This document shows positions 24,101 through 32,417 of a DNA stretch of 64,000 nt, piece after piece. The stretch is taken from assembly GCF_009882985.1 (NCBI RefSeq), contig NZ_WTUZ01000020.1:619353-683352 (forward strand), read 5' to 3'. Source of the DNA: Paenibacillus silvestris. Its GTDB lineage: Bacteria; Bacillota; Bacilli; Paenibacillales; NBRC-103111. The translations under genes and the position numbers were made by a program. The notes below the pieces were generated by a model. It was not told the DNA's origin. It ran no database searches and saw only the letters and a program-made list of their open reading frames with translations. Every line of letters begins with the position of its first letter. Position 1 is the stretch's first letter.

Positions 24101-24730
24101 AGCGTTATAGCGGAAGCGTAAACCGAATTGCGTTGCTAACCAGTCCGAACTGGCTACATCCTGCATAGCTGCTGAGGAGCTTTCTTCGGCGCTCATGCCG
24201 CTGGCTGGATTCGTCCACGCGCCACGACGATAGCCGTTGAATACTTCCGAACCGTCCCAACGGTTCTTGTTGCGGTCCGCATTGTAGTGATCTCCAATGA
24301 AGAAGATACTTCCGCCGCCCTGCACATACTGCGCCAGAGCTGCTTGCTCGCTCGTTTTATAAGGAACATTAGACTCAGCTACGACAAAAACGTCATAACC
24401 GCTCAAATCACTGAGTGTGATGGGTGTTGTTTTACGTAATTCTTTGACGTAGTAGCCGTTATTCGCTAACGCGTTCCCAAAATCAGAAAAAGCACCGTCG
24501 ATCACCCAATCCGCTGCACCAGCGGTTTGTTCATGCGTGTTATCGAACAGTACCTTCTTCCCTGCATTTCCGTTGACTACCTTCGCTTCAATGAATGGAG
24601 CCGGATCATTTGGCCCTTCCGCCATTACCGCCTGCCAGCTGCTTGTAGCCAGCACTTGTAGAGGTAGCGCTACCGTTAAGGCCAGCGCCGCTTTTATCGC
24701 TTTTGCTTTCCATCCCGCTCTCTTACCCAT
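21158..24730 (-). CDS. Large secreted multidomain protein (DUF4350-like, OB-fold, Ig-like, ChiA-N-like domains)
   Basis: 1190 residues from the ATG at 24730 (GGGAGGA 8 bases upstream; an ATG 21 bases earlier lacks a site). A signal peptide precedes residues about 45-345, a GATase-like domain with DVFVVAESNVPY and GGGSIFFIGDHYNADRNKNR, resembling DUF4350-type proteins. Then come a carbohydrate-binding-like linker region (KWYDRSTFKAGSYGG), an OB-fold YhcR/DUF5689-like domain (about 545-725, VEGVVTTEPGAFGGQAFYLQ), an Ig-like domain with EGWYKEDVTVSLSA, a bacterial Big domain, and two C-terminal copies of a chitinase-A-N-terminal-like module (NMWWGNNGSVFKLYENG and NMWWGTNATEYRLYENG). It is extracellular and probably polysaccharide-associated. 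A metallophosphatase or hydrolase active site is not obvious. Confidence 0.75.
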   Translation of the reverse strand: MGKRAGWKAKAIKAALALTVALPLQVLATSSWQAVMAEGPNDPAPFIEAKVVNGNAGKKVLFDNTHEQTAGAADWVIDGAFSDFGNALANNGYYVKELRKTTPITLSDLSGYDVFVVAESNVPYKTSEQAALAQYVQGGGSIFFIGDHYNADRNKNRWDGSEVFNGYRRGAWTNPASGMSAEESSSAAMQDVASSDWLATQFGLRFRYNALGDINANQIVSPQQSFGITTGVSSVAMHAGSTLAIIDPTKAKGIAYLPQTNEAWANAVDQGVYNGGGVAEGPFVAIAKSGAGKAAFIGDSSPVEDATPKYLREDTGAKKTTYDGFKEVDDGVLLVNMVNWLAKKESYTSLSEVSGLQLDQPTALLPFEAPAASTEPQPEPWAAPNAGYKWYDRSTFKAGSYGGPAATASAAYSFVHQATLPNAVDFPLRVVVDNLPPSTTVTGFNVGIYLVSGGTQIAMVQNADGTWPTAYGYSTQFSVTSDINGHATKDLLVRVKPGTTAAANLRLRQASTNLKTEGVTLGNVPAESLPEEQNPIPAKIDISDARSKAAGTLVTVEGVVTTEPGAFGGQAFYLQDETGGIYVFQSLSGFHQGDKVKVTASTAVFNTELELADPVAIEKTGVAALPAPIAATAVTNDNQGQLIELSDVTVSNIISATPAGSFEFDAVKGSVSNHIRVDVRTGLTLSSFPYQAGQTVSIKGVAAIFKGVFQLKPRGLSDFTVTADTAAPVTTASLSSSANSEGWYKEDVTVSLSAVDDSAGDVTTKISLNGGAEVPYEAPVVIQTEGTNTIAYSSTDAAGNAEAAKSLQVKLDKTAPAAVLTQSGHAVGDVTDADTLTFVLASTDALSGVAEQTLLLDDAVINSGQSIAAGSLTQGAHTVGYRIVDAAGNAAQANVPFNVNAKVTLSQATLSANATSLKPGETTTTHVVGVLSNGAAADLSGAVIVYSTSNGAVATIDAQGKVSAVAEGTAQLTAAVTLNGTTVHTGAATITVVKPLSLGAPGKPVLSDNSGQATGLKDGNYTVTMNMWWGNNGSVFKLYENGDLIQTQSLTDASPAAQTAKVEVKGKANGTYTYTSELINSFGTTTSAPLVVKITDAAPGKPVLSQDNWDGDGSYKVSMNMWWGTNATEYRLYENGVLIETKALTAASPSAQSAVSTIAGRAVGVYEYRCELVNAGGVTSSEKLTVKVTK

Positions 24731-24936
24731 TACAAATTCCTCCCTTATCATCTATGTGACAAGCCTTGTACCGCCCCTTATTTTACCATGGTTCAAAAAG
24801 GGATAGTGCATTTTTTTTGTAAACATTAGGAAATTCGTGTTAGCTGACAACGGCATTGACGTTTTTCTGTTCTAGGTGTTGTTTCTGCCAAATGGTCGTC
24901 TTGCACCCTAGTTGATCGTTCTTCCGATCTGCTAAT

Positions 24937-25122
24937 TGGGGAACTACAGGCCGTTATTCCTTTGAAAAGGCACATTTTCCGTCTGTGTGGAGAACTGTGG
25001 TCCGCTATTTCACCGATTTCACCAGATAATTAAGCCATAGTGCCGAGATAGAGCCCTGTAGTTCCCCTCAAGAAAGAAAATAGCTCGTTTTCCACCAAAT
25101 AGCGGACTCCAGTTCCCTCAGT
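24937..25122. repeat. Intergenic quartet repeat, GGGAACT-type family (copy 1)
   Basis: Two direct units (GGGGAACTACAGGCCGTTAT from 24938; GAGAACTGTGGTCCGCTATT from 24990) and two inverted units (GCCCTGTAGTTCCCCT ending 25068; AGCGGACTCCAGTTCCCT ending 25118). GAACT at 24941 and 24992 are 51 bp apart, AGTTC at 25060 and 25111 are 51 bp apart. Lies in the non-coding stretch 24731-25466. Confidence 0.75.
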
Positions 25123-25180
25123 GAAGGCTTAGCGAGATTCTCGCTAGTTTTATAAATTTGTTTTTGGCCGGAGAGGTCGG

Positions 25181-25331
25181 GGTTGGCTATATTGGGTTGG
25201 GTGAGGTGAAGGTAGGCTATATGGTGTTGGGTGAGGCGGAGGTTGGCTATATGGTGTTGGATGAGGTGGCGGGTTGGCTATAGTGTGTTGGATGAGGTGG
25301 AGGTTGGCTATATGGTGTTGGATGAGGTGAG
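25181..25331. repeat. 30-bp tandem repeat, five copies
   Basis: Five imperfect copies of a G-rich unit starting GGTTGGCTATATGGTGTTGG at 25181, 25211, 25241, 25272 and 25302 (periods 30, 30, 31, 30). Further degenerate GAGGTG motifs continue to about 25400. No open frame of length covers it in either direction, so it is a non-coding minisatellite. Confidence 0.85.
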
Positions 25332-25419
25332 GGATATCATACGCTGAGGTGGGAGGGCTAGGAGTATCGGATGTCGCGCGAGGTAGGTGAGGTGAGGTGG
25401 GATACGAAAAGCAGCTAAC

Positions 25420-25452
25420 AAAAAACCCGACGGCGTCTAATCCGTCAGGTTG
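25420..25452 (-). terminator. Terminator of the YesN-type gene
   Basis: ACCTGACGG pairs with CCGTCGGGT and is followed on the minus strand by six T. Confidence 0.85.
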
Positions 25453-25466
25453 TGTATGTTATCCGG

Positions 25467-27095
25467 TTAAGACTGTGCCCCCTTGGTCTGCCCACGGAAA
25501 GCATTCGGCACCGTCCCGGTGTGCGCCTTGAACAGCTTCCCGAAATAGTTTTTATTCTCGTAGCCGAGCATGTCGGCGATTTGTTCCACGGTTTTATCCG
25601 TGATTTCTAGCAGCTCCTTCGCCTTCTCCATCTTCATTCGCGTCACATACTCCACGAAATTCTCACCGGTCTCTTTCTTGAAGAGCCGACTCAAATAACT
25701 GGGATGAAGGTGCAGATGGACCGCCGCGTCTTCCAGTGATATTTTCATATGCAAATGATTATAAACGAACCGCTGACACTCCAGAATCTCACGGTTGTGC
25801 GACTCGCGGTACACCTGCCCAGCCCATTGAATCGCTTGCTGCAGGTAATCCTTCAGCCACAATTCCAGCTCCCGTACAGACGATAGTTCATGCACATCAT
25901 GATGCAAAAGCTCAGATGAAAACGTCGACTGGTAATGCTGCAGCGATTTGAGCCGCATTCGCACGTCGAGAATCATCTTCAGCAGCCACTCCTTCACTTC
26001 CATGGGCCGAAACCGATGGTACTGGATGAAATCAATCCACTTCGAGACGTACATATCGATTAAATCGGACCTTTCATCGAACACCACACTTCGAAACTCA
26101 TCCAGCGTCTGGGCATACTCTGCAAGCAGCAATCCCCCATCTCCGAACACTTCCCGCACATGCTCCAGCTTCATGACAGAGCTTTCCGGCAAGTAGAACC
26201 GCGAGCTCCGTCCTTCTACCATGCGCTTCAGCTGCTCCTTCAAGGAACGTACATCCTTCGCTGGACTTCCCGTTATGAAAGAGAACGCCACCTTCGCATA
26301 TTGCTGCAAACAGGCTTGCAAATGACGCAGCGTCTGCTCGACCTTCTGGCTGTTATTCACATGCATGCTGCCATATTGAGGGAACAGCAATATAATTTCG
26401 CCCGTATCATAGGTGAACAATGTGATTTCTTTCTGATCGACGAGCAGCTCTTCAATGATATTCTGAATCGTATAATCGAATAAATCTTTGGATTGGAAGC
26501 GCTGATTCGCCTCCTTCACCCGGTTGGCATACCCGAACACCGGCAGCACCCCGTGCTGTCCAAGGCGAAGGCCGAACCCTTCCGCTTGCTGGCTCCACTC
26601 CACCGAATCAAACAACGGCTCATTGACCGTACTCCGGATAAAATGGCGCTTGGAAGAGCCGCGGCGCAGCGCGGCCTCCCGCTCGAGCTTACGGCTTTTG
26701 GATTGCACGTGATCCTCGGCATCAAGCTGCTCCTTCAGTCTGCCTAGGACCTCAGAAATGTTGCTTATATTCATCGTCTCTTTCAGAATATACTCACTCA
26801 CGGAAAGCTTCATCGCTTTTTGTGCAAAGTGGAAATCATCGTGACAAGAGAGAATAACCGCCTTGATATGAGGGTCCTCCTCACGGAGCGATCTGATCAA
26901 ATCTAAGCCGTTCATTTCCGGCATACCGATATCGCTGATCAGCACATCGGTTTTGGAACGCCGTCCAGCTTCCAGAGCATCGAGCGGGTTCTCGAAGGCT
27001 CCTGCCAAACGGAACCCCAGTTCTTCCCATTTGATCGCTGAGCTCAAAAATTCAAGTACAGGTAAATCATCATCGACAATTATGACTGTATACAT
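25467..27095 (-). CDS. YesN-type response regulator (REC plus AraC)
   Basis: A 542-residue response regulator. The receiver domain (about 1-120) has the acidic pair in VIIVDDDLPV and the phosphorylated Asp in TDVLISDIGMPEMNG. The middle is a linker typical of YesN proteins, and the last 100 residues are an AraC domain (ISLEDAAVHLHLHPSYLSRL and VEQIADMLGYENKNYFGKLF). It is encoded 2 bases after the sensor kinase and is expected to activate the sugar ABC transporter upstream. Confidence 0.92.
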   Translation of the reverse strand: MYTVIIVDDDLPVLEFLSSAIKWEELGFRLAGAFENPLDALEAGRRSKTDVLISDIGMPEMNGLDLIRSLREEDPHIKAVILSCHDDFHFAQKAMKLSVSEYILKETMNISNISEVLGRLKEQLDAEDHVQSKSRKLEREAALRRGSSKRHFIRSTVNEPLFDSVEWSQQAEGFGLRLGQHGVLPVFGYANRVKEANQRFQSKDLFDYTIQNIIEELLVDQKEITLFTYDTGEIILLFPQYGSMHVNNSQKVEQTLRHLQACLQQYAKVAFSFITGSPAKDVRSLKEQLKRMVEGRSSRFYLPESSVMKLEHVREVFGDGGLLLAEYAQTLDEFRSVVFDERSDLIDMYVSKWIDFIQYHRFRPMEVKEWLLKMILDVRMRLKSLQHYQSTFSSELLHHDVHELSSVRELELWLKDYLQQAIQWAGQVYRESHNREILECQRFVYNHLHMKISLEDAAVHLHLHPSYLSRLFKKETGENFVEYVTRMKMEKAKELLEITDKTVEQIADMLGYENKNYFGKLFKAHTGTVPNAFRGQTKGAQS

Positions 27096-27097
27096 GC

Positions 27098-28885
27098 TTA
27101 GCCCTCTTTTCCTGTCTGCTGCGGAAAGCGCAGGACAATCTGCGTTCCCTGATCTGGCCCGCTTCCGATTTCATAATCGAATCGATGGCCGTAGATGATG
27201 CGAAGGCGCTCTAATACATTTTGCAAACCGATACCAGACAAGGAAGGGCTTCGGGAAGCCTGGTGATGCTTCATAGGCAGCGTCACCAGATGGGAGCGAA
27301 GCTCTTCCAAACGCTCTAGTGTCATACCGATACCCGAATCCCTTACCTCAAGCTGAAGCCGCCCATCCTCACAGATCCTGGAGGCAATCGTAATTTCTCC
27401 AGGTTTGCTTTTTAGCCCATGAATATAGGCATTTTCGATGAGCGGTTGCAGCAGAAACCGAGGGATCTCAATCAGGAGCGTGTCGGAAGCTGCCGAAATA
27501 CGCAGGTTCACCCGATCCCCGTGCCTCGAATTAAGAAGTCGAACATAATGTTCGATAATCTCAATCTCCTCATGCAGTGGGATATATTCGTTATTCCGGT
27601 TAATGGTCATCCGCAAGAGCGACGAGAGGGAAGAGATTAATTCCGCGTTCTCGGAATCCCCCTTCATCATAATTTTCAAACGGATGGAATTCAGCACATT
27701 AAACAGAAAATGCGGATTGATTTGCGCCTGCAGCATCGCTAACTCCGCCATGCGCTTGAGCTCCTGCTCGCGGCGGTTTTCCTCAAGCATCAGCTCGATA
27801 CGGTCAATCATGCGGTCAAACACATACCCAAGCCGCCCCACTTCATCCACACCGCTAATGTTGGAGCGTTCGCCGAGCTGACCGGATTCAATCCGGACAA
27901 CGGTTTGGACAAGCCGCGCAATCGGTTTGGTGAGCGTACGCACCATATATAGTAAAGTAACGGCAAATAGGACCAAGAAAAATAGTTGAATTAGAAAATC
28001 TGTTTTCCGAAAAGACTCAATCTTATGCGCAGCTGCTTTATAAGGACTCATATTAACTAGCTGCCACTCCGGCGTCACATGGCTGCTGAGCAGAATATAA
28101 TCTTCTCCCGCCACCTTCACGAAAGAGGATCCATCCTCCTTGGGAATCTGATCGAAGTAAGGGAAAATCGTACCGATGGTTGAGGAATCTTTATCGACCA
28201 GAATGCGTCCCTGTTGATCAATAATCGCCATAGATTCATTATTGTGATACTGATTGAAAAGCTCTTGCAGCAAGCGGGGATCCAGCCCCACAATCACATA
28301 TCCATATGTGACATCGTTCTTGCGAAGCGGCTTGGCTGCAGACAGCAGGTACGGCTGATTCGTCAATTCGCTGTAATTGGGCTCAGACCCGATCCACAAA
28401 ACATTGTAGCCGGATACTTGTTCAACGGCGCTAAACCAGCTTTTTTTCATAAAATCCGTCGGATTAAAAGAAAAAGTCGTATAGGAGGCTACATACTCCT
28501 TGTTGGGCAGCAATACCGTCACACTCAGATTGCCGAAGGAATCGATAACCGTTGACATTTTTTTCGTTATCGTCTGTTTATATTGCAAAACATCTCCCTT
28601 ATCCGTGCCCTCATTGGCTCTGCCTAATTCCCGAATGGAAGGCTGCAACTCCTCGTCAAACTGAATGAAGTTCATGACATAAATCATATTTTTGATCTGG
28701 GCATTCACAATTTGACTTACGATCCGATTCGATTCGCGCGAGGAATCAGTCACCTGTGATCTTACCGCATCCCTTGTAAACAGGGAGGAGACGTTCATGG
28801 ATACAACGGATGGCAGAACGAGACAAACCAGTATCGTCAGCACCAATTTATTGCGTAAAGATAACCTGCGAAGCCAACCCGGCAC
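27098..28885 (-). CDS. YesM-type sensor histidine kinase
   Basis: 595 residues from a GTG with AGGAG upstream. Two membrane helices (about 15-35 and 300-320) frame an extracytoplasmic sensor of the Cache/YesM type; a HAMP domain follows (PIARLVQTVVRIESG), then the His_kinase domain with QINPHFLFNVLNSIRLK (phosphoacceptor His) and an HATPase with ENAYIHGLKSKPG and RDSGIGM. It should sense carbohydrates directly or through the binding protein and phosphorylate the adjacent YesN-type regulator. Confidence 0.92.
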   Translation of the reverse strand: MPGWLRRLSLRNKLVLTILVCLVLPSVVSMNVSSLFTRDAVRSQVTDSSRESNRIVSQIVNAQIKNMIYVMNFIQFDEELQPSIRELGRANEGTDKGDVLQYKQTITKKMSTVIDSFGNLSVTVLLPNKEYVASYTTFSFNPTDFMKKSWFSAVEQVSGYNVLWIGSEPNYSELTNQPYLLSAAKPLRKNDVTYGYVIVGLDPRLLQELFNQYHNNESMAIIDQQGRILVDKDSSTIGTIFPYFDQIPKEDGSSFVKVAGEDYILLSSHVTPEWQLVNMSPYKAAAHKIESFRKTDFLIQLFFLVLFAVTLLYMVRTLTKPIARLVQTVVRIESGQLGERSNISGVDEVGRLGYVFDRMIDRIELMLEENRREQELKRMAELAMLQAQINPHFLFNVLNSIRLKIMMKGDSENAELISSLSSLLRMTINRNNEYIPLHEEIEIIEHYVRLLNSRHGDRVNLRISAASDTLLIEIPRFLLQPLIENAYIHGLKSKPGEITIASRICEDGRLQLEVRDSGIGMTLERLEELRSHLVTLPMKHHQASRSPSLSGIGLQNVLERLRIIYGHRFDYEIGSGPDQGTQIVLRFPQQTGKEG

Positions 28886-28924
28886 TGCGTTCTCCTGCCT
28901 TTCGAATACACCTTTGGAAATGGG

Positions 28925-28953
28925 AAAAAGAGGAGCCCAAGGCCTCCTCTTTT
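28925..28953 (-). terminator. Terminator after sugar-binding lipoprotein gene
   Basis: GAGGAG/CTCCTC stem with a T5 run on the minus strand, 36 bases after the stop. It should reduce transcription into the kinase/regulator genes. Confidence 0.75.
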
Positions 28954-28988
28954 CATTATAGCAATAATCTTGCGCAATTCGTTACTTC

Positions 28989-30329
28989 TTACTTCGCATT
29001 GCTCTTACGGATATCTTCAATTTTTGTTTTCGCTGTTTGGATTGTTTTCTCCAAATCTTGTTTGCCTGTCAAGAACAGCTCAACTTGCGTCAAGTATTCT
29101 TTCTCTTGTTGCAGCGCGTAAGTTGGAGGAACAACTAGTTTCGTTGCTTTGTTAACTTTCAAAGTAGCAAGCAAGGATTCTTTATCGATCATAGCAACTT
29201 GATCTGGTTTGCCGCTTTTCAAAATCGCATCAACGTTTTTCTCAACATCAGCTTTTTTCCATGCGGAGAAGAAGAGACCTTGCGTTTGAATACCTTCTGT
29301 TGTGTACCATTTCACGAAATCATAGGCTGCTTGTTTATTTTTGGAGTTCGCAGCTACACCCATGAAGTCAGCGCCTACTTCTGTCAGACCGTTTGGATCT
29401 TTGGCGTCAAATTTCGGATATGGAGCAAAAACGGTTTTGAATTTCGCATTCAGGGAAAGCTCACCAACCATCCAGTTACCAGTTGCTAGCATAGCTGTTT
29501 TACCGCCGTAGAACACATCACGGTAAGCCATTTTTTGCGATACAACTTCAAAGTAAGGAACGGATGTTTTATCTACATTCTCCATTTTGTTTCTCAGGTC
29601 AAGGGAATAACGAACTTTCGGATTGTCGATGTTTTGCGTACCATCGGATTTCACCAAGTACGGGTTCTCCATATCATTGTTCAGACCAAGCAGCGCGTAG
29701 TCTTTCCAGTTATGGAAGTAGGAACCGTAGGCTTTAGAAGCCCCTTCACCTTTGGTCAACTTCTTAGCGTATTCCGCATATTGATCCCATGTCCATTCTG
29801 TTGGAACAGGAAGCTTCGCTTCATCGAGCTTGTCCTTGTTCAAGAGGACGAACCATTCAATCATTTTACCTGGCAGCGCATAGTATTTACCATTTACTAC
29901 AGGATCAAGTTTATATTCGTCTTTTACAACAATGTTATCTTTTTTCAAGTAATCATCAAGCGGTTCCAAGATTCCTGCGCCTACACGTTGAGCGAAATCA
30001 GATGCGCTGGAATACATCACAACGTCCATTTGCTCGCCTGAAGCAGCTAGAAGGTCAAGCTTTTTCATGCCTTCTTGGGAATCGCCTTTCTCGGACATGC
30101 TTTCATACACGACTTTTACGTTCGGGTGCGACTTGTTGTATGCATCAACAGTTGCATTCCAGTTCCCTTGTGCTTCCGTGTACCAACCTTGGACTTTAAT
30201 AGTAACAGGAGCTTTCGTTCCGCCCGCAGCACCGCTATCAGCAGCAGGTTTTTCACCTTTATTACCACAGCCTGCAAGTGCAGCACTGATAGCAAGCACA
30301 CCGCTTAATACTAGTAAACTCTTTTTCAT
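28989..30329 (-). CDS. Sugar ABC transporter substrate-binding lipoprotein
   Basis: A 446-residue lipoprotein with a type II signal (MKKSLLVLSGVLAISAALAG then Cys21) and a Gly/Ala linker. The mature part is a family 1 extracellular solute-binding protein: ITIKVQGWYTEAQGNW start-like region, VDVVMYSSASDFAQRV, and a C-terminal KTAMLATGNWMVGELS segment. Binds an oligosaccharide and delivers it to the two permeases encoded upstream. The sugar cannot be told from the sequence. Confidence 0.9.
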   Translation of the reverse strand: MKKSLLVLSGVLAISAALAGCGNKGEKPAADSGAAGGTKAPVTIKVQGWYTEAQGNWNATVDAYNKSHPNVKVVYESMSEKGDSQEGMKKLDLLAASGEQMDVVMYSSASDFAQRVGAGILEPLDDYLKKDNIVVKDEYKLDPVVNGKYYALPGKMIEWFVLLNKDKLDEAKLPVPTEWTWDQYAEYAKKLTKGEGASKAYGSYFHNWKDYALLGLNNDMENPYLVKSDGTQNIDNPKVRYSLDLRNKMENVDKTSVPYFEVVSQKMAYRDVFYGGKTAMLATGNWMVGELSLNAKFKTVFAPYPKFDAKDPNGLTEVGADFMGVAANSKNKQAAYDFVKWYTTEGIQTQGLFFSAWKKADVEKNVDAILKSGKPDQVAMIDKESLLATLKVNKATKLVVPPTYALQQEKEYLTQVELFLTGKQDLEKTIQTAKTKIEDIRKSNAK

Positions 30330-30452
30330 AGGAAACCCTCCAAGTGAGCTCTGATTTGGTTGAAAACCTTTACATGATCGATCGTATCAAACTTACAGTG
30401 AGCACACGAGGCACTATTTTAACCTCATGCACTCATATTTTGACTTTTTGGA

Positions 30453-31280
30453 TTATCCCTTCACGCCGCCCATCGAAATGCCTTCGATAACCTGTTTTTG
30501 ACCAATGATGAAAATGATCAGAAGCGGAACGATAGCTGATACCGATGCAGCCATGATTAGCGAGTAGAACTCACCGTTCAAGTCAGCGAAAGACCGGATG
30601 CCTAGCGGAAGCGTGAATAAATCTTTGGTTCTAAGGAAAATCAACGGGTTCTGGTAATCGTTCCATGTCCAGATGAAACGCAGAATCGCATACGTAGCAA
30701 TGGCTGGACGCACAAGCGGCGTACAGATGGACCAGAAAATTCTGATATGACCCGCACCGTCAATCCGAGCTGACTCCATGTACTCATCATGAATACCTAG
30801 ATAGAACTGACGAAGCATGAATGTTCCGAGAACACTGAAAGAACCTAATAGAATTAAACCAAAGTGACTGTCGAACAACCCGATCCAACGGAAGAGCAGG
30901 AACTGCGGAACGAGAATGGCTTGGCTGGGAATCATATATATCGCCAGGATTAGCACGAAAAGCGCGCCCCGACCGCGGAATTTGATTTTTGAAAAGGCAT
31001 AAGCAGCCATAGAAGAAAGTAAAACGGATAATGCCGTTGTTAATACGGAAACTTTAATAGAATTCCAATAGTATAGCGAGAATTTGGTTTCCCAAACCGC
31101 TTTATAGTTTTCAATTACATTCCAATGCTGCGGGATCCACTGTATCGGATAGGCGAACACGTCGGCTTCCGGCTTCATGGAAGCGGAGATCATCCATAGG
31201 AATGGTGACATGAATAGTATGCCAACGACAAGCATGACTAATGTAAGGAGAGTTTTTTTCAACTTTTGATTCTTGTCCAT
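30453..31280 (-). CDS. Sugar ABC transporter permease (MalG/LplC type)
   Basis: A 275-residue permease with six helices. I start at ATG 31280 (MDKNQKLKK) because GAAGGAGGA stands 9 bases upstream; an upstream start would overlap the preceding permease. The EAA loop is EYMESARIDGAGHIRIFWSI, placed as in MalG-type subunits. Pairs with the neighbouring MalF-type permease; the ATPase is probably shared (MsmX type) and encoded elsewhere. Confidence 0.92.
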   Translation of the reverse strand: MDKNQKLKKTLLTLVMLVVGILFMSPFLWMISASMKPEADVFAYPIQWIPQHWNVIENYKAVWETKFSLYYWNSIKVSVLTTALSVLLSSMAAYAFSKIKFRGRGALFVLILAIYMIPSQAILVPQFLLFRWIGLFDSHFGLILLGSFSVLGTFMLRQFYLGIHDEYMESARIDGAGHIRIFWSICTPLVRPAIATYAILRFIWTWNDYQNPLIFLRTKDLFTLPLGIRSFADLNGEFYSLIMAASVSAIVPLLIIFIIGQKQVIEGISMGGVKG

Positions 31281-31300
31281 AGTGGTATTCCTCCTTCTCT

Positions 31301-32245
31301 TTAGTAGTTCACCCATCTACGCTGACCAAGCCATTGTACAAGTGTAATCAGCAGTACAAGCAGCAGAAGTACAATTGCCATAGCTGAGGCATAACCGGAT
31401 TGCAGGTTAACAAAGGCTGTTTCGTATAGACGATATACGACGACTGTCGTCGAATTTGCTGGTCCACCGCCAGTTAGGACGGAGATAACGTCAAATGCTT
31501 TAAAGGTACCGATAATCCCCGTTACTAGCAGGAAGAATGTTGTTGGTGATAAAAGAGGTACCGTGATGCTCATAAGCTGTCTGAACTTGGACGCTCCGTC
31601 AATATCCGCGGCCTCATAGAGATCTTTGGGAATGGACTGCAAGCCAGCCATGAAAATAATCATGTTATACCCGATACTGATCCAAACCATAAGTCCCATG
31701 ACGCAGTACAAGGCAACATCCGGGTCAGCCAGCCATTTCGGCGGATTCGCAAAGCCTAGATCCATCAAAACTTGGTTAATTGGACCGTACGTTGGGTGAA
31801 ATAACACCTGGAACACGATCGCTACGGCAACAACGCTAGAAATGTAAGGAATAAAGTAAACAACCTTGAAGAAATCTTTTAAATAGATTTTTTTATCAAT
31901 GACAACCGCTAGAAGAAGCGAGAATACGAGAGTTAAAGGAACGACGATCATTAGAATCATGTTGTTCTTCAGGGATAATAAGAAGACAGAATCGTGCACA
32001 AGCTTGATAAAGTTATCTAAGCCGAGAAATTTCACTTTTGAAAATCCGGCAACAAAGTTCCAATCCGTGAAACTGAGGAAGAAGGACGCAATAATTGGAA
32101 ATAAAGTAAAGACGAATAGTCCGAGTACCATTGGAGCAACGAACGCATATCCGATCAGATCCTCACGTATTTGCGCCATCGAACTTCTGCGTTTCACTTT
32201 CGCATTTGAAAGGGTGCTCGCATGTGTATGTGTATTGTTAGCCAT
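31301..32245 (-). CDS. Sugar ABC transporter permease (MalF/LplB type)
   Basis: A 314-residue permease, six helices, EAA loop DLYEAADIDGASKFRQLMSI. ATG at 32245 follows GGGGTGA by 9 bases; a GTG 12 bases upstream is the alternative. First gene of the operon permease, permease, binding protein, YesM, YesN. No ATPase or glycosidase gene is found in the operon. Confidence 0.92.
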   Translation of the reverse strand: MANNTHTHASTLSNAKVKRRSSMAQIREDLIGYAFVAPMVLGLFVFTLFPIIASFFLSFTDWNFVAGFSKVKFLGLDNFIKLVHDSVFLLSLKNNMILMIVVPLTLVFSLLLAVVIDKKIYLKDFFKVVYFIPYISSVVAVAIVFQVLFHPTYGPINQVLMDLGFANPPKWLADPDVALYCVMGLMVWISIGYNMIIFMAGLQSIPKDLYEAADIDGASKFRQLMSITVPLLSPTTFFLLVTGIIGTFKAFDVISVLTGGGPANSTTVVVYRLYETAFVNLQSGYASAMAIVLLLLVLLITLVQWLGQRRWVNY

Positions 32246-32372
32246 ATGATTATTCACCCCATGTGTTGTGTTTTCTATAGTCTACCTTGCGAGGGCAGAC
32301 CCTGGTAAGTCAAATAATTTACTCGTTTGAGTAAAATTTTAACCTTCCATGTACCCTGCAACCTCCTCAGCA

Positions 32373-32408
32373 CAAAAAAAATCCGCTAAGCCCTCAGGCC
32401 TATCGGAT
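32373..32408 (-). terminator. Terminator of the DEAD-box helicase gene
   Basis: ATCCG/CGGAT with inner GGCC-type pairing, followed on the minus strand by eight T. Confidence 0.85.
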
Positions 32409-32417
32409 ATACTCCTC

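Noticed and set aside
25181-25331. Tandem repeat considered as CRISPR array
   Set aside because: Copies are contiguous without unique spacers and no cas genes are present.
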